A DNA stretch of 64,000 nucleotides from the NCBI GenBank assembly GCA_040765295.1, contig JAXGSB010000001.1:1302001-1366000 (forward strand), given 5' to 3'. Below the pieces are notes generated by a model, which saw nothing but the letters and a program-made list of their open reading frames with translations, had not been told where the DNA came from and made no database searches. Of this stretch, positions 51,818 through 60,232 are shown in pieces (the stretch's first letter is position 1; every line of letters starts with the position of its first letter). This stretch comes from Scatomorpha sp040765295. Lineage in GTDB: Bacteria; Bacillota; Clostridia; Oscillospirales; Oscillospiraceae. Made by a program: the position numbers and the translations under genes.

Positions 51818-52726
51818 ATGTATGATTTCAGAATTGTGGCCGACACTTCAGCCGACCTGAGCGAAGAAATAATCAAGGAAAAAGAAATAGTAACAGTTCC
51901 TTTCTATGTAATGCAGGAAGAAGATGTCTATAAAAAGCACAGGGTTGAGCTTTTCGACCATGAGTTTTACACTTGGATGATCGAAAATCCCAAGCTCATG
52001 CCAAAGAGCGCTGCGCCCTCTGTTGACGACTTTTATCAGGTTTTTACGGAGCTTGCCGAAAAAGGCGAAAAGGTTCTTTGTATCTGCATAACCGAAAAAT
52101 TTTCGAGTTCCTATCAGAATGCCTGTATAGCTAAAGATCTTGTATTGGAAAAATACCCCGATGCAAGGATTGAGGTTGTTAACTCTATTTGCAACACGGT
52201 TCTCCAGGGACTTGTTGTTTATGAGGCCATCAGGCTAAGAGAGTCGGGCGCCAGCTTGGAATACGCTGCAGCCGAGCTTGAGAGAATAAAGCCCTCGGGC
52301 AGGATTTTCTTTACTATCGGCAGCATGGACTATCTCACCATGGGCGGGAGAATCGGAAATCTGGCCGGCAAGGTTTCGGGAGTTTTGGACCTTCGTCCTA
52401 TAATCAGACTGAGCGAGGGTGAAATCCACCTTGCCGGACTCGCCAGAGGCCGTTTAAAATCCTTAAGCAAAGTTTTAAACGCAGGTAAGGAATATATGAA
52501 GAGCAGCTTCAAGGATATTTCAGAGTTCTCGGCAGCCGTAGGCTTTGGCTATGACAGGGATGAAGCTCTGAAATTTAAAGCCCAGTTTGAGGAGATGCTG
52601 AGGGAAATAGGTCTCTGGGTTGATGCGCCTATAAGGGTTATCGGCGCCGTCATCGGCGTGCACACCGGTCCTCTGCCTCTCGGTTTTGGCGTCGTAAGGA
52701 GAGCTCGTCTCCCCGATAAAATCTAG
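51818..52726 (+). CDS. DegV-family fatty-acid-binding protein
   Basis: 302 residues from the ATG at 51818 (GGGGGT upstream). RIVADTSADLSEE, ITEKFSSSYQNA, TIGSMDYLTMGGRIGNLAG and VSGVLDLRPIIRL are the DegV signatures. Members bind a fatty acid between two domains and present it to fatty acid kinase FakA (FakB role). No fakA lies nearby. Cytosolic. Confidence 0.9.
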   Translation: MYDFRIVADTSADLSEEIIKEKEIVTVPFYVMQEEDVYKKHRVELFDHEFYTWMIENPKLMPKSAAPSVDDFYQVFTELAEKGEKVLCICITEKFSSSYQNACIAKDLVLEKYPDARIEVVNSICNTVLQGLVVYEAIRLRESGASLEYAAAELERIKPSGRIFFTIGSMDYLTMGGRIGNLAGKVSGVLDLRPIIRLSEGEIHLAGLARGRLKSLSKVLNAGKEYMKSSFKDISEFSAAVGFGYDRDEALKFKAQFEEMLREIGLWVDAPIRVIGAVIGVHTGPLPLGFGVVRRARLPDKI

Positions 52727-52895
52727 GTCTTCGCGGCTTTCTTGGAAAACACCGGTTTTTCGGGATTTTTAGTTCAAATACAGAAAAATTTAATATTTAT
52801 TTGTAATATTATCCCCCCGGGGGGCTTGTGCGCCTTATTTTAATGTCTTATGCTTTATCCATAAGGTCTTTCTGCACTATTTCTTCCCCCCCCCT

Positions 52896-52951
52896 CAAAC
52901 CGTCAATGATTCTGACGGTTTGAAACAAGAGGTCCGGGAGATTTCTCTCGG
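52896..52951 (+). terminator. Tandem hairpins after degV
   Basis: CAAACCGTCA pairs with TGACGGTTTG (52896-52922). Immediately after, AACAAGAGGTCCGGGAGA pairs with TCTCTCGGATCTCTTGTT (two G-U pairs, 52924-52951), followed by ATTTACCATTTT. The first hairpin lacks a T run, so the second is the likelier terminator. The 52727-52895 stretch holds nothing else I can name. Confidence 0.6.
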
Positions 52952-52978
52952 ATCTCTTGTTATTTACCATTTTACAGC

Positions 52979-53011
52979 AAAAACCCACAGGTCTTTAGCC
53001 TGCGGGCTTTT
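52979..53011 (-). terminator. Terminator of tRNA-Gly
   Basis: Minus strand: GCCCGCAGG pairs with CCTGTGGGT, then a T run. Confidence 0.65.
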
Positions 53012-53017
53012 GCATTT

Positions 53018-53091
53018 TGGAGCGGGCGATGGGAATCGAACCCACGTATCCAGCTTGGAAGGCTGGTGTTCTACCATTGAACTACGCCCGC
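53018..53091 (-). tRNA. tRNA-Gly (UCC)
   Basis: Minus strand: acceptor GCGGGCG pairs with CGCCCGC, discriminator T and encoded CCA; anticodon loop CTTCCAA gives UCC in a CCAGC/GCTGG stem; T arm GGGTTCGATTCCC. All arms are present. Confidence 0.95.
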
Positions 53092-53239
53092 GAACTTTGT
53101 TATATTAACACCAAGATTTTTTCTTGTCAACTTTTTAAATGTTTGCCTGCATTTTTTTGTGATTCTATTGTATTTTGAGCCTTGAGTTTAAACATTCCCT
53201 GTCTTTCTATGTGAATTTGAAATTAGTTTCTAAATTCGC

Positions 53240-53268
53240 TTGTTTTTTTGCAGAATTTAATATAGAAT
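53240..53268 (+). promoter_or_regulatory. Possible promoter of the purine operon
   Basis: TTGTTT (53240-53245), 17 bases, TAGAAT (53263-53268). Confidence 0.4.
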
Positions 53269-53494
53269 TAGCACGTAAGAATTTCCGCCCGTGCTGTGTT
53301 TGCGGCGTTTTCTTTTTTTCGGAGGTCTGTCGTTTTGCTCTTATTCTCCGTAATTTTTACTTCTCTTGAGGGTGCTCAAATTTTGAGCGCCACTGAGAGA
53401 GCCTACAAAAACGGCGTACACTCCGGACTCATTCTATAGCTATCTGCCACAACAGTTCCTGTTGTGGTATTTTCATTGTGTTTGGGAGGTAAAA
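53269..53494 (+). promoter_or_regulatory. Structured leader of the purine operon
   Basis: About 220 bases before purE. Visible elements are AGCACG/CGTGCT (53269-53274 with 53290-53295), a GC stem followed by a T-rich run (about 53288-53325), the hairpin GGTGCTCAAA/TTTGAGCGCC (53371-53391), and CCACAACAG/CTGTTGTGG (53447-53467) followed by TATTTTC. The last resembles an intrinsic terminator just before the ribosome site. I find none of the conserved loops of the purine, ZTP or PRPP riboswitches. Confidence 0.45.
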
Positions 53495-53983
53495 ATGAAA
53501 AAAGTTGCAGTTATCATGGGTAGCGACAGCGACCTAAAGCAAATGCAGAAATGTATCGACTGTTTAAAGGAACTTGAGATTCCCTTTGAGGCTCACATTA
53601 TGTCGGCGCACAGAACCCCTGAAAGAGCTTCGGAATTTTCGAAAAATGCCAAAGAAAACGGCTTCGGAGTTATCATTGCCGCAGCCGGAATGGCGGCGCA
53701 CCTGGCAGGCGCAATGGCTGCCAACACGGTTTTGCCTGTTGTAGGCATTCCCCTGAACGCCTCCCCCTTAAATGGCATGGACGCACTCCTCTCCACCGCG
53801 CAGATGCCTCCCGGCCTTCCCGTAGCATGCGTTTCGGTTGACGGCGCCCGAAATGCCGCCATACTTGCCGCTCAAATCCTCGCTCTCGGCGATGAAGGGC
53901 TTTATAAAAAATTGCTGCGACTTCGTGAGGAAATGAAACAGAGCATCGCAGAGAAAGACAAAAAACTCCGCGAGAGCTTATAA
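53495..53983 (+). CDS. purE: N5-carboxyaminoimidazole ribonucleotide mutase PurE
   Basis: 162 residues from the ATG at 53495 behind GGGAGG. VIMGSDSDLKQMQKC, HIMSAHRTPERASEF and IAAAGMAAHLAGAMA are the class I PurE signatures. Moves the carboxyl group to form CAIR in purine synthesis. First gene of the operon. purK is not in the window. Confidence 0.97.
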   Translation: MKKVAVIMGSDSDLKQMQKCIDCLKELEIPFEAHIMSAHRTPERASEFSKNAKENGFGVIIAAAGMAAHLAGAMAANTVLPVVGIPLNASPLNGMDALLSTAQMPPGLPVACVSVDGARNAAILAAQILALGDEGLYKKLLRLREEMKQSIAEKDKKLRESL

Positions 53984-53997
53984 GTTTACATAATATA

Positions 53998-55443
53998 ATG
54001 CACAGAGATTGTATGAACTTTAAAGAAGACAAACTGCACGAGGAATGCGGAGTATTCGGCGTATTTAATGCCGGAGACAGAGATGTGAGAAATGACACCT
54101 ACTTTGCTCTTTATGCTCTCCAACACAGGGGGCAGGAAAGCTGCGGTATTGCCGTAAACGAAGACGGTGTAATCTATGGCAAGCGCGGAAACGGGCTTGT
54201 CAGCGATGTTATAGATCGCAGATTTTTAGAGGCCCTGCCCAACGGAAAAATGGCAATAGGGCACTGCCTTTACGGAAAGCGCGGCAACTTTAATCACAAC
54301 AACGCCCAGCCCCTGGTTATTGAGCACATTAAGGGCGGAATGGCAATATCCAACAACGGCGGTCTTATAAACGCCTTTGAACTGAGAGCCGAGCTCGAGA
54401 TGCAGGGCGCCATATTCCACACAAGCTCAAACGCCGAAGTGATTGCCTATACTATAACCCGAGCGCGGCTTGAAAGCGGCTCTATTGAGAAAGCGGTTGT
54501 TAAAGCCATGGAGCGCCTTAAGGGCTCCTACAGCTTTTGCCTTATGAGCCCGAGAAAACTGATTGGCGTGCGCGATCCTTTGGGCATAAGACCTCTCTGT
54601 CTAGGCAAGCTCGGAGACTCATATTTCTTTGCCAGCGAGAGCTGCGCCTTCAACTCGATAGGCGCCGAGCTGCTGAGAGATGTTGAGCCGGGCGAAATTG
54701 TGATTATATCCGATGATGGCATAAGAAGCATAAAAACTCACTGCGGCAAAAAAAGCTCTGTTTGTATATTCGAGTATATTTACTTTGCAAGGCCCGACTC
54801 TGTGGTCGACGGGGCTTCTGTACACATGGCGCGCCGCAATGCCGGAAAGTTTTTGGCAATCGACCACCCCGCCCAAGCCGATGTGGTTGTCGGTGTTCCC
54901 GACACGGGCATAGATGCCGCCATAGGATATGCCGAGCAGAGTGAAATTCCCTATGGGATAGGGTTTCTTAAAAACAAATACATCGGAAGAACCTTTATCG
55001 AAAATTTTTCCGGAGACAGAGAGCTTGGTGTGAAAATTAAGCTGAATCCCATCCCTAATGTTGTAAACGGAAAACGAGTTTTGCTTGTAGATGACAGCAT
55101 TGTAAGAGGCACAACCATAGCCGGCATTGTAAAAAGGCTTAGGGATTCAGGAGCCAGAGAAGTGCACGCCAGACTTTCGGCTCCTCCCTTCCTCTACCCC
55201 TGCTACTACGGAACAGATATAAAGTCCTCGGAGGACCTGATTGCATACAATCACAGCATTGAGGAGATTGCAGAGATTTTAAATGTTGACTCTATCGGGT
55301 ATTTGGGCCTTGACAGATTGAGCGAGATTTGCGACGGTCTAAAGTGCGGAATTTGCGATGCCTGCTTTACGGGATTTTATCCGGGCGGCAAACCCGAGCT
55401 GGAGCAGACTCCCAAATACAGAAGAAAGCTTATAGCGGACTAA
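53998..55443 (+). CDS. purF: Amidophosphoribosyltransferase PurF
   Basis: 481 residues from ATG 53998; ATG 54013 is an alternative, and neither has a strong ribosome site. A short propeptide precedes the glutaminase nucleophile in EECGVFGVF. ALQHRGQESCGIAV and the PRPP loop LLVDDSIVRGTT follow. The C-terminal CGICDACFTGFYPGG cysteines match the 4Fe-4S type of the Bacillus enzyme. Catalyses the first committed step, making phosphoribosylamine. Confidence 0.96.
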   Translation: MHRDCMNFKEDKLHEECGVFGVFNAGDRDVRNDTYFALYALQHRGQESCGIAVNEDGVIYGKRGNGLVSDVIDRRFLEALPNGKMAIGHCLYGKRGNFNHNNAQPLVIEHIKGGMAISNNGGLINAFELRAELEMQGAIFHTSSNAEVIAYTITRARLESGSIEKAVVKAMERLKGSYSFCLMSPRKLIGVRDPLGIRPLCLGKLGDSYFFASESCAFNSIGAELLRDVEPGEIVIISDDGIRSIKTHCGKKSSVCIFEYIYFARPDSVVDGASVHMARRNAGKFLAIDHPAQADVVVGVPDTGIDAAIGYAEQSEIPYGIGFLKNKYIGRTFIENFSGDRELGVKIKLNPIPNVVNGKRVLLVDDSIVRGTTIAGIVKRLRDSGAREVHARLSAPPFLYPCYYGTDIKSSEDLIAYNHSIEEIAEILNVDSIGYLGLDRLSEICDGLKCGICDACFTGFYPGGKPELEQTPKYRRKLIAD

Positions 55444-55457
55444 GGCGGAGGTAAGCT

Positions 55458-56492
55458 ATGATCAGTGAAAGCAAGGCATACAAAGAGGCCGGAGTTGACA
55501 TAACTTCCGGATATATGGCAGTCCAAATGATGAAAAGCCATATTGAGAGCACCTATACCGAGGGTGTGATAAGCGACATCGGCGGCTTCGGCGGCCTATT
55601 TATGCCGAATTTCAAGAATCTCGAAGAGCCTGTTTTGGTCTCGGGTACCGACGGCGTGGGCACAAAGCTGAAGCTTGCCTTTTTGATGGACAAGCACGAC
55701 ACTGTCGGTATTGACTGTGTGGCTATGTGCGTGAACGACATCATCTGCTCCGGCGCCTCTCCCCTCTTCTTTCTGGACTATATTGCCTGCGGCAAGCTCG
55801 ACCCTATGAGAATTTCACAGATTGTCTCGGGCATTGCGGCAGGCTGCAGGGAAGCCGGCTGTGCGCTCATAGGCGGCGAGACCGCCGAGATGCCGGGATT
55901 TTATCCGGAAAGTGAATACGACCTTGCCGGTTTTGCAGTCGGCATGGTATCGAAAAAGAAGATTTTAGACTCTTCTAAGATTCAAAAAGGCGATGTTATA
56001 ATCGCTCTCCCCTCTTCGGGAGTTCACTCAAACGGTTTCTCTCTCGTGCGAAAGGTATTTAACCTTGAGGGCGGGGACATAGATCGCTACTACGACGGGC
56101 TTAACCGCAGTCTGGGCGAAACTCTGCTCACACCTACCAAAATATATGTAAAACCTGTTCTTTCTGCGATTGAGACGGGTCTTATCAGATCGGCAGCGCA
56201 CATAACGGGCGGCGGGCTTATCGAAAACCTTCCCAGAAGCATAGGCGACGGCTTCTGCGCCAAGATATATGAAAACAAAATTAAAATACTTCCGATTTTC
56301 AATCTGATTGAAGAAAAGGGAAAAATCTCACATCGCGATATGCTGAACACCTTCAACATGGGTGTCGGGTTCACACTTGTAGTAGCCAAGGACGGCGCTG
56401 ACACTGTTATGGAGCTTATGGAAAATGCGCAGCTCGACCCATATATACTCGGCGAGATTATTGAAGGGGAAGAAAAGATATGCCTAGCATAA
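55458..56492 (+). CDS. purM: Phosphoribosylformylglycinamidine cyclo-ligase PurM
   Basis: 344 residues behind GGCGGAGG. VSGTDGVGTKLKLAF, IDCVAMCVNDI, GAEPLFFLDY-like GASPLFFLDYIACG, GGETAEMPGFY and ITGGGLIENLPR are family signatures. Makes AIR from FGAM. The 3' end overlaps purN by 13 bases. Confidence 0.97.
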   Translation: MISESKAYKEAGVDITSGYMAVQMMKSHIESTYTEGVISDIGGFGGLFMPNFKNLEEPVLVSGTDGVGTKLKLAFLMDKHDTVGIDCVAMCVNDIICSGASPLFFLDYIACGKLDPMRISQIVSGIAAGCREAGCALIGGETAEMPGFYPESEYDLAGFAVGMVSKKKILDSSKIQKGDVIIALPSSGVHSNGFSLVRKVFNLEGGDIDRYYDGLNRSLGETLLTPTKIYVKPVLSAIETGLIRSAAHITGGGLIENLPRSIGDGFCAKIYENKIKILPIFNLIEEKGKISHRDMLNTFNMGVGFTLVVAKDGADTVMELMENAQLDPYILGEIIEGEEKICLA

Positions 56493-57100
56493 AAAAGAAG
56501 CTTAACACAGCAGTTTTGGTCTCGGGAGGCGGCAGCAATTTGCAGGCTCTCATTGACGCCGAGGCCAACGGTGTTATTCAGTCTGTAAGCCTTAGCCTTG
56601 TAATCTCCTCCAAGGCGGATGCCTACGCCATGGAAAGAGCGAGAATCGCAAATATTCCCGTGTTTTACATAGGCGGCGAGAGATTTGAAAAAGAGCTTGA
56701 AGAAAAACTCCGGGAATTTGAAATTGAGCTGATTGTTCTCGCAGGTTTTTTGAAGATTTTGAGTCCTGAATTCTGTCTCAAATGGGAAGGCAAAATTATA
56801 AACATCCATCCCTCTCTTATCCCCGCTTTCTGCGGCAAGGGTTTTTACGGACTTAAAGTTCACGAGGCCTGCCTGGAGAGAGGCTGTAAGATAAGCGGGG
56901 CCACTGTACATTATGTAAACCATATTCCCGACGGCGGGAAAATTATACTGCAAAAGGCCGTGTCGGTCTTGGAAGATGACGATGCCGAAACACTGCAAAA
57001 GAGAATTATGAGAGAGGCAGAGTGGCAGATTCTGCCGAAGGCAGTGGAAATTGCGGCAGAAAAGCTTTTGAAGGAGTGCGAAGATGGAAAACATTCTTAA
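56480..57100 (+). CDS. purN: Phosphoribosylglycinamide formyltransferase PurN
   Basis: 206 residues. VLVSGGGSNLQALIDA, VLAGFLKILSPEF, IINIHPSLIPAF and GATVHYVNHIPDGGKII (catalytic Asn, His and Asp) are typical of the 10-formyl-THF-dependent enzyme. Overlaps purM by 13 bases and the next gene by 17. Confidence 0.96.
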   Translation: MPSIKKKLNTAVLVSGGGSNLQALIDAEANGVIQSVSLSLVISSKADAYAMERARIANIPVFYIGGERFEKELEEKLREFEIELIVLAGFLKILSPEFCLKWEGKIINIHPSLIPAFCGKGFYGLKVHEACLERGCKISGATVHYVNHIPDGGKIILQKAVSVLEDDDAETLQKRIMREAEWQILPKAVEIAAEKLLKECEDGKHS

Positions 57101-57761
57101 ATATTTGAAGCAAAGGCCCTATCCCGGCAGAGGGATAATGATGGGAAAGACCTTAAGCGGCAAAATTTTTTACAGCTACTTCATCATGGGGCGCAGTGTG
57201 AACAGCAGAAATAGAGTTTTTGAAAGAACTCCCGACGGCCTCAGGACATCTGCCTGCGACTATGCCCTCATGTCGGACCCAAGCCTTATAATCTATCATC
57301 CGGTGAGGGATTTGGCCGAGGGTGTTATCGTCACAAACGGCAATCAGAGCGACACCATAAGAGACTTTATTAAAAGCGGCAAGAGCTTCTATGAGGCGCT
57401 TTATACAAGAGAGTTTGAGCCGGATGTGCCAAACTTCACACCCAGAATTTCTGCGATTTATCTTCCCAAAGGTGAATTTATATTCTCGATACTCAAAACC
57501 GAAAACGGCGTTGACTGCGACAGGTTTTTCTACTCGATGAGACTTGGTCCGGGTGAAGCCGCATTTATAAGCACCTACGAGGGCTTCGGCGAGCCCCGCC
57601 CATCTTTTTCGGGCGAGCCGATACGATTTAAGCTGTCAACCGAGGACTTGAGAAAATTTTCCGAGCTTGTTTGGGAGGCCTTAGATGAGGAAAACAAGGT
57701 TTCACTTTACACCGTTATGGGTCCTGACGGATTAGTTATCAACAAATACGGGAGGTCTTAG
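57084..57761 (+). CDS. IMP cyclohydrolase, PurO-like stand-alone type
   Basis: 225 residues. YPGRGIMMGKTLSGKIFYSY and IMGRSVNSRNRVF match the stand-alone IMP cyclohydrolase family (PF07826, PurO-like) first known from archaea, rather than the cyclohydrolase domain of bifunctional PurH. It would close the ring of FAICAR to IMP. It lies directly upstream of the transformylase, together replacing PurH. Overlaps purN by 17 bases. Confidence 0.85.
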   Translation: MENILKYLKQRPYPGRGIMMGKTLSGKIFYSYFIMGRSVNSRNRVFERTPDGLRTSACDYALMSDPSLIIYHPVRDLAEGVIVTNGNQSDTIRDFIKSGKSFYEALYTREFEPDVPNFTPRISAIYLPKGEFIFSILKTENGVDCDRFFYSMRLGPGEAAFISTYEGFGEPRPSFSGEPIRFKLSTEDLRKFSELVWEALDEENKVSLYTVMGPDGLVINKYGRS

Positions 57762-57765
57762 TGAA

Positions 57766-58938
57766 ATGAAAGAACTGACGCTTAAATACGGCTGCAACCC
57801 CAACCAGAAAAATGCCAAGGTGTTTATGGAGGATGGCGAGCTCCCTTTTAAAGTTTTAAACGGCAGACCCGGCTATATAAACCTCTTGGACGCAATGAAC
57901 TCGATTCAGCTGGTAACAGAGCTTAAAGAAGCGACCGGCATGGCCGCTGCCGCATCTTTCAAGCATGTGAGCCCTGCGGGAGCCGCTATCGGCAAACCTT
58001 TAAGCTTCGAGCTGGAGCTTTCCTATGGCAAAAAGAACTCCGAGATGAGCGAGCTTGCCCGCGCCTATGTGAGGGCAAGAGGCGCAGACCGCATGTCTTC
58101 GTTTGGAGATTTTATCGCGCTTTCGGACAAATGTGATTTGAGTACGGCCAAGATAATTAAAAATGAGGTATCCGACGGCATTATCGCACCCGGCTATGAT
58201 GAGGACGCTTTGGAGCTTCTCAAGAGCAAGCGCAAAGGCGGCTACACCGTGCTTGAATTTTGCACGGATTATATTCCTAAAAAAGTTGAGAGACGCGATG
58301 TTTTCGGCGTTTGTTTTGAGCAAGAGAGAAATGAAATTAAGATAGACATAGGCCTTTTAGACAACATTGTCACCGAAAAGAAAGATTTGAGCATTGACGC
58401 CGCTATTGATTTGCTCATATCTCTTATAACCTTGAAATATACTCAGTCCAACTCGGTGTGCTATGCGCTGGGCGGACAGGCTATCGGAGTCGGCGCAGGC
58501 CAGCAAAGCCGCATACACTGCACAAGGCTTGCGGGAAACAAGGCCGATATCTGGTGGCTGAGGCAGCACCCGAAGGTGCTTGCCCTTCCCTTTAGAGAAG
58601 AGCTGGGAAGGCCCGACAGAGACAACGCAATTGACATCTACCTCACGGAAAGGCCTGAGAATGCATTTTCGGTTGCAGATAAGGACAGGCTTTTTACACA
58701 GAGCTTTGAATTTTTAAGCGACAGCGAGAGGCGCGAGTGGATGGCAAAACTCACGGACGTGAGCCTCGGCAGCGACGCCTTCTTCCCCTTCTATGACAAT
58801 ATTGAAAGGGCATACAGAAGCGGTGTTAGATATGTTGCGCAGCCAGGCGGCTCAATAAGAGATGAAGAGGTAATCAAAAAGGCAAATGAGCTTGGAATGC
58901 TTATGGTATTTACCGGCAGCAGGCTCTTCCACCACTGA
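57766..58938 (+). CDS. AICAR transformylase, stand-alone PurH C-terminal-type enzyme
   Basis: 390 residues behind GGGAGG. KYGCNPNQKNAKVF, FKHVSPAGAAIG, YTQSNSVCYALGGQAIGVGAGQQSR and FFPFYDNIERA are the AICARFT signatures (Lys-His catalytic pair in KHVSPAG). It lacks the N-terminal cyclohydrolase domain of normal PurH; that step is supplied by the preceding gene. Transfers a formyl group from 10-formyl-THF to AICAR. Confidence 0.92.
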   Translation: MKELTLKYGCNPNQKNAKVFMEDGELPFKVLNGRPGYINLLDAMNSIQLVTELKEATGMAAAASFKHVSPAGAAIGKPLSFELELSYGKKNSEMSELARAYVRARGADRMSSFGDFIALSDKCDLSTAKIIKNEVSDGIIAPGYDEDALELLKSKRKGGYTVLEFCTDYIPKKVERRDVFGVCFEQERNEIKIDIGLLDNIVTEKKDLSIDAAIDLLISLITLKYTQSNSVCYALGGQAIGVGAGQQSRIHCTRLAGNKADIWWLRQHPKVLALPFREELGRPDRDNAIDIYLTERPENAFSVADKDRLFTQSFEFLSDSERREWMAKLTDVSLGSDAFFPFYDNIERAYRSGVRYVAQPGGSIRDEEVIKKANELGMLMVFTGSRLFHH

Positions 58939-58947
58939 GGACTAAGT

Positions 58948-60231
58948 ATGAATATATTGGTCGTTGGCGGCGGCGGCAGAGAGCACGCCATGGTAAAAAA
59001 GCTGAGGGAAAACAGCAGGATTGACAAAATTTATGTGGCTCCCGGAAACGGCGGAATTGCCAATGATGCTGTGTGCATAGATATAAGCGCTACCGATATA
59101 GAAAAAATCTCTGAGTGGGCGGTTGAGAACAAAATTTCTTTCGCTGTTGTTGCTGCCGACAACCCCCTCTGCATGGGTTTGGTTGACCTTTTAAACACCA
59201 AAGGCATAAATTGCTTCGGTCCCAGCAAAGATGCCGCAATAATTGAGGGAAGCAAGGTTTTTTCCAAGAATCTCATGAAAAAATACGGCATACCGACTGC
59301 GGAGTTTGAGGTTTTTACTGACTTAGACGAGGCCTTAGCCCATCTTGAAAAAGCGAGTTTTCCCATCGTAATAAAATCGGACGGGCTTGCCTACGGCAAG
59401 GGTGTTTATATAGTCGAAAACTTGGAAGACGCGCGAGATGCGCTGAATTCTATCATGAAAGAAAAAATCTTCGGCGAGAGCGGCGACAAGGTTGTTATCG
59501 AAGAATTTTTAGAGGGCCCCGAGGTCACGGTGCTCAGCTTTACCGACGGGCACTGCGTGAGACCGATGCTCTCCTCAATGGATCACAAGCGGATATTTGA
59601 CGGAGACAAGGGCCCCAACACCGGCGGCATGGGTGTTATTGCCCCAAATCCGCACTACACGAAAGAAATTGCCGAGCAGTGCATGAGGGAGATATTTATA
59701 CCCACAATAGAGGCCATGAACGCCGAGGGCAGAACTTTTAAGGGCTGTCTATATTTTGGACTTATGTTAACCTCTAAAGGGCCAAAGGTGATTGAATATA
59801 ACTGCAGATTCGGAGATCCCGAGACACAGGCTCTTCTGCCGTTGCTCAAGACCGACCTTTTTGAGATTATGCTTGCCGTAAGCGAGGAGAGACTTGGTGA
59901 GCTGGACATCAAGTGGAGCGGTAAGAGCTCTTGCTGTGTAATGCTTGTATCGAAGGGTTACCCGGGCTCATTTGAAAAGGGCAAGGATATTCGCGGTCTC
60001 GATTCTGCGGCGCTTGGGGCTGAAGACATCTTTGTCTATCACTCGGGCACAAAGCAGACAGACGGCAAGCTGCTCACATCGGGAGGCAGGGTTTTGGTTG
60101 TTGTCGCCCTTGCAGATAAGCTGAAAAACGCTCAAAAGAGAGCCTATGAGGCCTGCTCACACATAAGCTTCGACGGCATGCAGTTTAGGCGAGATATAGG
60201 CGCAAAAGCATTGGAAAATATCGGAGGCTGA
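58948..60231 (+). CDS. purD: Phosphoribosylamine-glycine ligase PurD
   Basis: 427 residues. ILVVGGGGREHAMVKKL, GPSKDAAIIEGSKVFSK, IVIKSDGLAYGKGVYIV, DGDKGPNTGGMGVIAP and YNCRFGDPETQALLP define the ATP-grasp enzyme GAR synthetase. Ten bases after the transformylase gene. Confidence 0.97.
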   Translation: MNILVVGGGGREHAMVKKLRENSRIDKIYVAPGNGGIANDAVCIDISATDIEKISEWAVENKISFAVVAADNPLCMGLVDLLNTKGINCFGPSKDAAIIEGSKVFSKNLMKKYGIPTAEFEVFTDLDEALAHLEKASFPIVIKSDGLAYGKGVYIVENLEDARDALNSIMKEKIFGESGDKVVIEEFLEGPEVTVLSFTDGHCVRPMLSSMDHKRIFDGDKGPNTGGMGVIAPNPHYTKEIAEQCMREIFIPTIEAMNAEGRTFKGCLYFGLMLTSKGPKVIEYNCRFGDPETQALLPLLKTDLFEIMLAVSEERLGELDIKWSGKSSCCVMLVSKGYPGSFEKGKDIRGLDSAALGAEDIFVYHSGTKQTDGKLLTSGGRVLVVVALADKLKNAQKRAYEACSHISFDGMQFRRDIGAKALENIGG

Positions 60232-60232
60232 A

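Noticed and set aside
53093..53494. Purine, ZTP or PRPP riboswitch before purE
   Set aside because: None of their conserved loop sequences is visible; kept only as an unassigned leader.
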